Below, piece after piece: positions 15,225-22,297 of a stretch of DNA of 38,518 bases. Origin of the DNA: Pseudoruminococcus sp964385235 (GTDB lineage Bacteria; Bacillota; Clostridia; Oscillospirales; Acutalibacteraceae); contig CAYLOD010000007.1 in NCBI GenBank assembly GCA_964385235.1, forward strand, positions 1-38,518, in the 5' to 3' direction. The notes under the pieces were generated by a model. The model saw only the letters and a list, made by a program, of their open reading frames with translations, did no database searches and had not been told where the DNA came from. Each line of letters starts with the position of its first letter. The stretch's first letter is position 1. The position numbers and the translations under genes were made by a program.

Positions 15225-16349
15225 TCAGTCGTATTTATTCTTGTTTTTGATGATGGAATTTCTCAGGCAACTGAATATAAACGGCAAAGACACTATACAC
15301 GACAGCACAATAACGGCGAGAACAATTATGACATAGTCGGTAAGTGTATATGTGATACCCCTGTATACGTTTATCTGATCGAAAAACGATTTGTACAAAA
15401 GCTTGTGTACGACACACGCCAACGACGCGACGGCGCCGTAGATCACAATGTTCTCGATCAGCACGATAGCGAATATTCTTTTTCTCGTCGCGCCGACCAT
15501 TGAATAAATTATGTTTTCCGAATTGCTGCTGTCGATTATATATTTCATCAGGAACATAAACGACAGAGTGGCGACGATAAACTCGCAGATAATATTATTG
15601 ATTTCGTACGGTGCGTTTCTGTCGGCTGCTTCGTATTCTGCCGACGGCGAAATACCGAGTGTACTGTCGGGGAACGCATTATGAATATCCGCGATGAACC
15701 GGCTGTTGTCCGCTCTGCTCATATGCTTTGTCGTTCGTATAACCAGATGATCCACGGGATAGCCGTATTTTTTAAAGGTTTCGGGGGGAATATAGAAATT
15801 AAATGACGTTGTACACATACCGATGACCTCGTACTCTCTGCCCGCCACCGTTATCTTATCGCCGTTTTTTATGTTATACGGATTGGTACGATCAGAGGGA
15901 AGAATAATGACGTTCTTTCCCTCTTTCAGCTCATCGTCCTTAAAATTGACACGTCCGTTTCCTTTAAGCAGTTCATACTTGCCGGTCAGACTGCACGTCA
16001 TTTTATAAAACCCGTCGATGTCATCAAAAGACTCTAAATTCATTTCCTTTTTCGGAATATCGTCCCCCGCCATATCGAAAGAAATATCCGTATCGAGAAT
16101 GATGTCCGACTTGAGCAGCGGATTATTTACAACATTCTCATACGGGGCAGGCTCGTTGAATATGACGGAATATTCGGAAAAAGATGCTGAGTCATAGACT
16201 TCGTAGACTTTTGGAGAAAGTTGATTGCCGTAAAGGAAGATGAGCGAAAGCGAGCATATAAAGCAACCGATCAGAAAAAAGATGAACACGGACTTGTTCT
16301 GCTTAAAGCTGTAACATAACCTCGTGAATACTAATTCCAATGTCTTCAT
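15225..16349 (-). CDS. FtsX-like ABC permease (first)
   Basis: A 374-residue permease with one N-terminal helix (about 20-42), an external domain (about 43-250) that contains a MacB-like core (GDKITVAGREYEVIGMC), and three C-terminal helices (about 255-275, 290-320, 335-360), then a lysine- and asparagine-rich tail. No separate ribosome binding site is evident. The ATG is 5 nt after the stop of the 28-codon peptide gene, so translation may depend on that gene. With the second permease and the ATPase it should form one transporter. Confidence 0.87.
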   Translation of the reverse strand: MKTLELVFTRLCYSFKQNKSVFIFFLIGCFICSLSLIFLYGNQLSPKVYEVYDSASFSEYSVIFNEPAPYENVVNNPLLKSDIILDTDISFDMAGDDIPKKEMNLESFDDIDGFYKMTCSLTGKYELLKGNGRVNFKDDELKEGKNVIILPSDRTNPYNIKNGDKITVAGREYEVIGMCTTSFNFYIPPETFKKYGYPVDHLVIRTTKHMSRADNSRFIADIHNAFPDSTLGISPSAEYEAADRNAPYEINNIICEFIVATLSFMFLMKYIIDSSNSENIIYSMVGATRKRIFAIVLIENIVIYGAVASLACVVHKLLYKSFFDQINVYRGITYTLTDYVIIVLAVIVLSCIVSLPFIFSCLRNSIIKNKNKYD

Positions 16350-16354
16350 AATTA

Positions 16355-16441
16355 TTACTTCTGTTTATAACGGTATACGTATCCGTCGGCTGTCTTTGTC
16401 CCGACAGGCTTCTGATAGCCTTCATGCCATATTTTTTTCAT
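16355..16441 (-). CDS. 28-residue cationic peptide upstream of the ABC genes
   Basis: A short gene with a strong site (AGAAAGAGGT, GAGG 8 nt before the ATG at 16439-16441) encodes 28 residues, starts MKKIWHEGYQKPVG and ends GYVYRYKQK. It has six Lys, one Arg and only two acidic residues, four Tyr and one Trp, no Cys and no hydrophobic signal segment. The stop is 5 nt before the first permease ATG, which has no obvious site of its own. It may be a secreted or signalling peptide handled by the transporter, or a leader peptide whose translation opens the permease start. I do not recognise the family. The coding call rests on the site, the spacing and the open frame. Confidence 0.6.
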   Translation of the reverse strand: MKKIWHEGYQKPVGTKTADGYVYRYKQK

Positions 16442-16520
16442 TTTAATTACCTCTTTCTTAAATATTTGTAAAATTTGGTTGAAAAACATTACAAATTGAA
16501 TTATTTTCAAACCGATTCGT

Positions 16521-16547
16521 ATTATATCACAACTTTTTAAAAGTCAA
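16521..16547 (-). promoter_or_regulatory. Promoter of the peptide-ABC operon, extended -10
   Basis: On the minus strand TGATATAAT gives an extended -10 (TATAAT at 16521-16526); TTGACT lies at 16542-16547 with a short 15-bp spacer. The leader then contains GGTTTGAAAA and, about 20 nt on, TTTTTCAACC, an imperfect inverted repeat that could be an operator. Confidence 0.65.
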
Positions 16548-16582
16548 CAAAAAACTCAATAAAAACACAATTTAATATATTA

Positions 16583-16617
16583 AAAACCACGATTTGCATA
16601 AAACAAACCGTGGTTTC
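16583..16617 (-). terminator. Intrinsic terminator after the 382-residue unknown gene
   Basis: On the minus strand AAACCACGGTTTG pairs with CAAATCGTGGTTT with one mismatch around a 7-nt loop; five Ts follow. It separates the unknown gene at 16639-17787 from the peptide-ABC operon. Confidence 0.8.
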
Positions 16618-16638
16618 AGAAATAATCGTTCATGATTT

Positions 16639-17787
16639 TTAATAAATAACCAATGTATCACCGCAAATTTCAAACTTGCATTCATACTCGTTGACTATAC
16701 CTGTCTTTGTGTCTATAATGTTAAAATCCCTGTCGCCGAGTTTGGCTATTATAAACCGCCTGTCTATACAGGCGGCAAACTCTCCGAGCGAGCTGTTATA
16801 TCTCGCGTTAAATTCAAAGCCCATGCCGTCCGCCTCCGTGCAGCCGCCGTTATCCGTCAGCTTGTATGTATTGCCGGAGCTTTTGTCCGTATAGTAAAAC
16901 TCGTCGTCATACTCACACGGCGGAAGTTCCGCGACCGAGGCAATCGAGCCGTCCTCGATATTATAGACGCAGATTTTTTCAAGCCCCGACTTGAAGTGAG
17001 TCGCTTTCATATAGAGCTTATTATCGTGTATGGCGGCGAATCTGATCATTCCCTTTATATCGGCGCTTGCGATGCTTCGGACAGTCAGCTTGTCCTTTCC
17101 GTTTTTAAGCTCGCCGAGAGCGTCCGCCATATCACATATCCAGATATTATCACGAACATCAATGCTTATCCATCTCTGCTCATTAAAGTAGTATGACTTT
17201 GTTTCCTCGTCGCCCCACGGGTCGAGTATGATCAGCTTTTCGCCCCGGCCTGTCGCAGCGGGCAGCAGACCGTCACAGCCCACCTTTGATATAAGGGGAC
17301 ATCTGATGAAGTATTTTTTATCTTCATCAATATCATAAATATAAGCAAGCGTATCGCACCCGGTTATCTTCTTGTACCGTTTAAAGAACTCTCTGCTCTC
17401 CTTATCGGAGGCTGTCACAATAAGCAGATTATTCGCGTCGAGGGCTTTACATTCGTAGAATCTGCCAGTAAAAACAAGCTTTTTGCGAGTAAGCTCCATG
17501 CCGCTGCGCTTGTCGATTTCTACCAGCCAGATACTGCTCGAGCCGTTTTCAAGGACAAGAATAATTGTTTCTTTAAACGCGAAAATATGCTGCACGAACG
17601 AGGAATCCTCAAGAGTATAATTTGTTACAAGTCTTTCGCGGCGGGTATCCCGGTCATACTCAAGAATATACAGGTTGCTTTTGTCGCCTTGTATTTTTTC
17701 CTCTGTATAATATATGAAAGAATCGTTTATTTCAAAAAGCTCTATCAGCCTGTCCTCGAAAAAATTTCTAATATCAACAACCCTCAT
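16639..17787 (-). CDS. Unrecognised 382-residue protein, beta-propeller-like
   Basis: I do not recognise this protein. It has no signal peptide or membrane segment. Short strands repeat with an aromatic-rich pattern (SFIYYTEE, NLYILEYDRDT, SSIWLVEIDK, KLIILDPWGD, NIWICDMAD, KLYMKATHF, KICVYNIEDGS, DRDFNIIDTKTG), which looks like the blades of a six- or seven-bladed beta-propeller. The start is placed at the ATG 17785-17787 because AGGTG lies 6 nt upstream; an in-frame GTG nine bases earlier is the alternative. It has its own strong promoter (17845-17873) and terminator (16583-16617), so it is a single-gene unit. A sensing or scaffolding role is possible but not shown. Confidence 0.75.
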   Translation of the reverse strand: MRVVDIRNFFEDRLIELFEINDSFIYYTEEKIQGDKSNLYILEYDRDTRRERLVTNYTLEDSSFVQHIFAFKETIILVLENGSSSIWLVEIDKRSGMELTRKKLVFTGRFYECKALDANNLLIVTASDKESREFFKRYKKITGCDTLAYIYDIDEDKKYFIRCPLISKVGCDGLLPAATGRGEKLIILDPWGDEETKSYYFNEQRWISIDVRDNIWICDMADALGELKNGKDKLTVRSIASADIKGMIRFAAIHDNKLYMKATHFKSGLEKICVYNIEDGSIASVAELPPCEYDDEFYYTDKSSGNTYKLTDNGGCTEADGMGFEFNARYNSSLGEFAACIDRRFIIAKLGDRDFNIIDTKTGIVNEYECKFEICGDTLVIY

Positions 17788-17844
17788 AGATTTCACCTGA
17801 ATTCCCGTTAATTATCATAAATATCGGATTTTCTCCTTAAATTA

Positions 17845-17873
17845 AGTATAAGTTAATTTAGTGCTTTTGTCAA
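17845..17873 (-). promoter_or_regulatory. Consensus promoter of the unknown propeller-like gene
   Basis: On the minus strand TTGACA (17868-17873), 17-bp spacer, TATACT (17845-17850), about 58 bp before the start codon. Confidence 0.8.
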
Positions 17874-18019
17874 TTCACGGGTGTTTAATAAACAAGGCAA
17901 TAAAACATATTTTCAAAGCTGTCGAAGGCCTCGGTCTTACAGCGGATAAAATAACATTATTCAGTATCAAAACGCGCTGTGTTCAATTCGACCGCAAGCC
18001 GGAATATTTGCTCTGGGCG

Positions 18020-18048
18020 TTGTAAATTGGAAATTTTTATGGTATGAT
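18020..18048 (+). promoter_or_regulatory. Promoter of the regulator-to-HD operon
   Basis: TTGTAA (18020-18025), 17-bp spacer, TATGAT (18043-18048), with TGG just before the -10 box acting as an extended -10 (TGnTATGAT). Confidence 0.65.
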
Positions 18049-18087
18049 TATTTATGACTCAAACAGGCGCAAAAAACAGGCGGTGGT

Positions 18088-18975
18088 ATGATGGCTGAAA
18101 ACCTTCTTTCAAAAATCGAAAAGCAATTGAATAATTTTTCAAAGGGACAACGCATGATAGCTTTGTATATAACGGAACACTGCGATGAAGCCGCGTTCAT
18201 GACGGCTTCCAAGTTAGGCGCCGCCGTCGGCGTCAGCGAATCCACCGTTGTGCGCTTTGCTACGGAGCTGGGCTATGGCGGCTATCCGAAGCTTCAGCAC
18301 GCTATGCAGGAACTGATACGCGAAAAACTGACGTCAGTTCAGCGGATAGATGTTACCGCAAAGCGTATCGGACAAAAGGACGTGCTGCAATTCATTCTGC
18401 AAGAGGAGATAGAGCATATCAACTCTACGATAGAGGAAACCTCAAAGGAAAACTTCTATAAAGCCGTCGGCGCAATATCGAAAGCCCGTCGGATATATAT
18501 TTTCGCGGTAAGAAGCTCCGAGGCTCTTGCGAATTTTTTGGGCTACTATTATTCAATGATTTTCGGAAACGTTACAGTCATAAGCACACACAGTGAAACA
18601 GAAATAAGCGAAAAGCTCATGCGTGTCGGCAGCGATGATGTTGTCATAGGTATCAGCTTTCCGAGATATTCAAAGGCGACTGTTTTCGCGGTAGAAACAG
18701 CAAGGAAACGCGGTGCAAAGACAATCGCCTTGACTGACAGCCTCATAAGTCCGCTTGCTGATTCCGCCGACTATCTTCTTCTCGCGCGAAGCGGCATGGC
18801 AAGCGTCGTCGATTCTCTTGTAGCGCCGCTCGGCATGATAAACGCCCTTATCGTGGCGACCGTTCTGAGCCGCCGCGACGAGGTGGAGAGAACCTTTAAT
18901 ACACTTGAGGAGATCTGGTCACAGTATAAGGTTTACAAAAAGAGCGGGGAGGATGACTCACTTGTCACAAGGTAA
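18088..18975 (+). CDS. MurR/RpiR-type transcriptional regulator (HTH_6 + SIS)
   Basis: The 295-residue protein has an N-terminal RpiR-type helix-turn-helix (residues 1-77; KGQRMIALYITEHCDEAAFMTASKLGAAVGVSESTVVRFATELGYGGYPKLQ) and a C-terminal SIS sugar-phosphate-binding domain (about 125-260; IYIFAVRSSEALANFLGYY, DDVVIGISFPRYSKAT, ALTDSLISPLAD). Regulators of this class respond to phosphosugars, often amino sugars of the cell wall. Two ATGs stand side by side at 18088 and 18091. The site (GGCGGTGG) is weak. It is the first gene of a plus-strand set and overlaps the start of the next gene. Its neighbours are not sugar genes, so its target may lie elsewhere. Confidence 0.9.
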   Translation: MMAENLLSKIEKQLNNFSKGQRMIALYITEHCDEAAFMTASKLGAAVGVSESTVVRFATELGYGGYPKLQHAMQELIREKLTSVQRIDVTAKRIGQKDVLQFILQEEIEHINSTIEETSKENFYKAVGAISKARRIYIFAVRSSEALANFLGYYYSMIFGNVTVISTHSETEISEKLMRVGSDDVVIGISFPRYSKATVFAVETARKRGAKTIALTDSLISPLADSADYLLLARSGMASVVDSLVAPLGMINALIVATVLSRRDEVERTFNTLEEIWSQYKVYKKSGEDDSLVTR

Positions 18976-20203
18976 AAAGGTACTTGTAATAGGCGGCGGA
19001 GCGGCGGGTCTTATGGCGGCTATCCATGCCGCGAGGAAAGGCGCCGACGTAGTTGTCTTTGAAAAAAATCCGCAGCCCGCGAGAAAGCTCCTTATAACCG
19101 GCAAGGGCAGATGCAACGTAACAAATGACTGCGATATAGATACCGTCATCAGGAATGTTCCGACTAATCCCCGTTTCCTGTACAGCGCGCTCGATCGTTT
19201 TGCCCCGGAGGACACGATGGATTTTTTTGAATCGCTGGGCGTTAAACTGAAAAAAGAGCGCGGAAACCGTGTTTTTCCCGTTTCCGACAATGCCCGCGAT
19301 ATTGTCGACGCGCTTGTAAAATGCGCTGAAGATTCCGGATGTGTCATTTGCGAAAAAAATATTAAATCGCTTATAATAAAAGATGACATTATCTGCGGCG
19401 TTAAGGACGCTAACGGCAAGGAATACTTGGGATACAGCGTCATAGTTGCCTGCGGCGGGGCGTCATATCCCAAAACAGGCAGCGACGGATACGGCTATGT
19501 TCTCGCCCGTCAGGCGGGGCATACTGTGACCAAGATAAAACCCTCTCTCGTGCCGCTTTTGGCACATGAGAGTTACTGCGCGGATATGATGGGGCTTACC
19601 CTTAAAAACGTGAAGATAGATGTCCTTGATACAAATCAGAATAAGGTCGTTTATACAGACTTCGGGGAGCTGCTGTTTACGCATTTCGGGCTTTCCGGTC
19701 CTGTTATTTTAAGCGCGTCGTCACATATGACAGAGCCCGAAAGGTGCCAATATAAAATCATGATTGACCTGAAGCCCGCGCTGACAAAGGAGCAGCTTAA
19801 CTCAAGGCTCCTGAAGGACTTTGCGGAGTTCAAAAACAAGGACTTTATAAATGCTCTTGATAAACTGCTTCCGCAAAAACTGATACCCGTTATCGTCGAG
19901 CTGTCGAGGATACCGCCGCACAAAAAATGCAACGGGATAACCCGTACCGAACGCCGCAGGCTTGTAGAACTGTTAAAGGCATTCCCTGTAACGATAAGGG
20001 GCTTTCGGCCGATAACCGAAGCGATAGTGACCTCCGGCGGTGTAAATGTCAGAGAGATCGACGCGAGAACTATGGAATCAAAGCTCGTTTCGGGTCTTTA
20101 TTTTGCGGGCGAGGTAATGGATATAGACGCGTATACCGGGGGCTTCAATCTTCAGATAGCGTTTTCAACGGGAGTTGTCGCGGGAGAATCTGCTGCATAC
20201 TGA
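18962..20203 (+). CDS. HI0933/BaiN-family FAD-dependent oxidoreductase
   Basis: A 413-residue flavoprotein with an N-terminal FAD-binding Rossmann motif (VLVIGGGAAGLMAAIHAARKG), the family block KLLITGKGRCNVTND, a middle domain, and a C-terminal FAD-closing block TSGGVNVREID...GLYFAGEVMDIDAYTGGFNLQIAFSTG. These mark the HI0933-like (aminoacetone oxidase/BaiN-like) family, whose substrates are largely unsettled. I choose the TTG at 18962 because GGAGG lies 9 nt upstream. The in-frame ATG at 18953 directly abuts that site and is too close. The start overlaps the regulator gene by 14 nt. The order with cmk, plsC and ispH-S1 is common in Clostridia. Confidence 0.9.
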   Translation: MSQGKKVLVIGGGAAGLMAAIHAARKGADVVVFEKNPQPARKLLITGKGRCNVTNDCDIDTVIRNVPTNPRFLYSALDRFAPEDTMDFFESLGVKLKKERGNRVFPVSDNARDIVDALVKCAEDSGCVICEKNIKSLIIKDDIICGVKDANGKEYLGYSVIVACGGASYPKTGSDGYGYVLARQAGHTVTKIKPSLVPLLAHESYCADMMGLTLKNVKIDVLDTNQNKVVYTDFGELLFTHFGLSGPVILSASSHMTEPERCQYKIMIDLKPALTKEQLNSRLLKDFAEFKNKDFINALDKLLPQKLIPVIVELSRIPPHKKCNGITRTERRRLVELLKAFPVTIRGFRPITEAIVTSGGVNVREIDARTMESKLVSGLYFAGEVMDIDAYTGGFNLQIAFSTGVVAGESAAY

Positions 20204-20249
20204 TTTGACAGAACATATAAATATTTAAAATGATGAAAGGATGATATAA

Positions 20250-20915
20250 ATGTTTTCAGTAGCTATCGACGGACCTGCGGGAGCGGGCAAAAGCTCTGTA
20301 GCAAGAGCTGCGGCGGAAAGGCTGCACTTTATCTATGTGGATACAGGCGCTCTTTACAGGACGATAGGACTCGCGGCGGCAAGGAGCAATACCGATACAG
20401 ATGATGAAAATGAGGTTTCAGAGCTTCTCTCAAAAACAGACATCGGCATTGTCTTTTTAAACGGAGAACAGCACGTTGTTTTGAACGGTGAGGATGTATC
20501 GTCTGAAATTCGTACCGAGCAGGCGTCAATGATGGCGTCAAAGGTTTCGGCTATTCCGGCTGTGAGAGCGTATCTGCTTGATATGCAGAGGGATTTTGCG
20601 AAAACAGACAATGTCCTCATGGACGGCAGGGACATAGGCACCGTCGTTCTCCCGAACGCCGATGTAAAGATATTCCTCACGGCGTCGCCCGAAATACGCG
20701 CGGGACGCAGAGTGGCACAGCTTGCGGAAAAAGGAATTACGGCTGATTATGACGAGGTTCTGAGGGATATAATAACAAGAGACTACAACGATTCCCACCG
20801 TGATATAGCCCCGTTAAAGCCCGCCGGGGATTCAATAGTCCTCGATACCTCGGATATGACCCTTGAGCAGGCTGTCGGGAAACTCGTTAATATCGTTGAG
20901 GAGAAAATCAGATGA
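20250..20915 (+). CDS. cmk: Cytidylate kinase
   Basis: Cmk phosphorylates CMP and dCMP. The P-loop is DGPAGAGKSS near the N-terminus (residues 7-16), followed by FIYVDTGALYRTIGLAA and the DGRDIGTVVLPNADVKIFLTASPE block, with R-x-Q-RD-type residues in the lid (DIITRDYNDSHRDIAPLKPA). The 221-residue length is normal. GAAAGG lies before the ATG. Its stop overlaps the start of the acyltransferase gene by 4 nt (ATGA). The kinase supplies CDP and dCDP for nucleotide and phospholipid synthesis, which suits its place before plsC. Confidence 0.96.
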   Translation: MFSVAIDGPAGAGKSSVARAAAERLHFIYVDTGALYRTIGLAAARSNTDTDDENEVSELLSKTDIGIVFLNGEQHVVLNGEDVSSEIRTEQASMMASKVSAIPAVRAYLLDMQRDFAKTDNVLMDGRDIGTVVLPNADVKIFLTASPEIRAGRRVAQLAEKGITADYDEVLRDIITRDYNDSHRDIAPLKPAGDSIVLDTSDMTLEQAVGKLVNIVEEKIR

Positions 20916-21532
20916 AACGAAATCCGCTTTATGTAGTCGGAAGAATCATAGTGATTCCGATATTCAAGCTGTTGTTTTTCTATAAGGTAAAGGGCAGGCA
21001 CAATGTTCCCGACGAGGGCGCTTTCATAGTCGCGTCGAACCACCTTTCAAATTATGACCCCGTGCTTTTGGCGCTGACGCAGAAGCGTCAGATCTTTTAT
21101 ATGGCAAAGGCGGAGCTTTTTGAGAATAAATTTCTCGCAAAGCTGATAAGAACTCTCGGAGCTTTCCCGGTCGAACGCGGCGCGGGCGACGGCAAGGCTA
21201 TAAATGAAGCCGAAAAAATCGTATCCGAGGGCAAGCTGCTCGGGATATTTATCGAGGGCACGCGTTCTAAAACAGGCGAGCTTTCGCGCCCGCGTTCGGG
21301 AGCGGCTATCGTTTCGTATCAGATGAACGTGCCTGTCATTCCCGTGTGTATAACTCCCAAGGATAAAAAGGTCAGGATTTTCAGGAAGGTTACTATTTCA
21401 TGGGGAAAGCCGATTACCGTTGAGGAACTCGGCATAAAAAACGGCGACCGTCAGGAATACCGCAACGCAAGCAATATTATAATGGACAGGATAAAGGAAA
21501 TGCGAAACGAGGAACTGTCCGACGGGAAATGA
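20912..21532 (+). CDS. plsC: 1-acyl-sn-glycerol-3-phosphate acyltransferase
   Basis: PlsC acylates lysophosphatidate to phosphatidate at the membrane. The 206-residue protein has an N-terminal hydrophobic segment (about 8-24), the catalytic HX4D motif NHLSNYD (His44, Asp49), GAFPVERG and the substrate-binding FIEGTRSKTGEL. The start overlaps cmk by 4 nt. A second, related gene lies 105 bp downstream, so the cell carries at least two acyltransferases in tandem with possibly different acyl or acceptor preference. Confidence 0.93.
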   Translation: MKRNPLYVVGRIIVIPIFKLLFFYKVKGRHNVPDEGAFIVASNHLSNYDPVLLALTQKRQIFYMAKAELFENKFLAKLIRTLGAFPVERGAGDGKAINEAEKIVSEGKLLGIFIEGTRSKTGELSRPRSGAAIVSYQMNVPVIPVCITPKDKKVRIFRKVTISWGKPITVEELGIKNGDRQEYRNASNIIMDRIKEMRNEELSDGK

Positions 21533-21637
21533 CTGATAAAACGCGAATGAGCCGCGAGGTGTTTAGAAGTACATAATTTCTGTATAAAACACGTTTGGGA
21601 TTTTATGTGAGAGAATATCTGAAAGGAAGCTCATATC

Positions 21638-22297
21638 ATGTACTTTTTCCTGAGGGCGATTGCGAGGATCATTTTTATCCCGCTTTTTCGCGTTAAAGTG
21701 ATCGGCGACGTAAATTTCGAGGGCGGGGCGGTAATCTGCTCTAACCATCGCTCTCTTTTAGACCCCGTTATTCTCTCTTGTGCGATAAAACGCCGAATAT
21801 ATTATATGGCGAAGTCGGAGCTTTTTACGGATCACGGCAGGCTGTTCGCATGGCTTTTGAAGTCTCTGGGGGCTTTCCCCGTTTCTCGTCAAAGCGCGGA
21901 CAGGAGAGCGCTCTCGCGCGCGGAGGAACTTCTCGAAAGCAACTGCGCGGTCGGCATATTCCCGCAGGGGAAAATCATACACGACGAAAAGAGCTTTAAT
22001 ATGAAGTCGGGCGCGTCGCTTCTTGCTATGAGGACAGGCAGCGGCATTATACCCGTGTCAATATATTTTGAGGGCTCGATACGCCCTTTTAAACGCGTTA
22101 CCGTAAGAATAGGCAATAAAATATCTGTTGTTCGTGAGAGCGGACAGTGTTCAAGAAAGTGCCGCGAGCTTTCACATAAGGTTTCAAAAGAGATTGAATT
22201 GCTTTTGGAGGCTGAACATGGAAATAGTTTTGGCAAAATCGGCGGGATTCTGCTTCGGAGTGAACAGAGCTGTAACAATAGTGAACGATCTCCTTGA
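21638..22297 (+). CDS. PlsC-like acyltransferase, second copy
   Basis: A 219-residue member of the PlsC family: N-terminal hydrophobic segment, NHRSLLD (His37, Asp42), GAFPVSRQ and a modified substrate motif GIFPQGK where classic PlsC has EGTR. That change suggests a different acceptor or regulation. AAAGGAAG precedes the ATG. The frame runs 80 nt into ispH before it stops, which adds about 26 residues of low-quality sequence (GNSFGKIGGILLRSEQ) after the expected end of the domain. So it either lost an earlier stop or the long overlap couples the two genes. Confidence 0.88.
   Translation: MYFFLRAIARIIFIPLFRVKVIGDVNFEGGAVICSNHRSLLDPVILSCAIKRRIYYMAKSELFTDHGRLFAWLLKSLGAFPVSRQSADRRALSRAEELLESNCAVGIFPQGKIIHDEKSFNMKSGASLLAMRTGSGIIPVSIYFEGSIRPFKRVTVRIGNKISVVRESGQCSRKCRELSHKVSKEIELLLEAEHGNSFGKIGGILLRSEQSCNNSERSP

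Larger units (their letters stand above)
17788..18087. other. Divergent intergenic region
   Basis: It holds the leftward promoter at 17845-17873 and the rightward promoter at 18020-18048. The stretch 17874-18019 contains an open frame of about 54 codons without a ribosome binding site (see rejected items). I see no further gene. Confidence 0.5.

Noticed and set aside
17861..18025. Rightward frame of about 54 codons between the divergent promoters
   Set aside because: It starts at a GTG without a ribosome binding site, overlaps the leftward promoter and ends inside the -35 box of the next one; no family recognised. It could be a gene remnant but the case is too weak.
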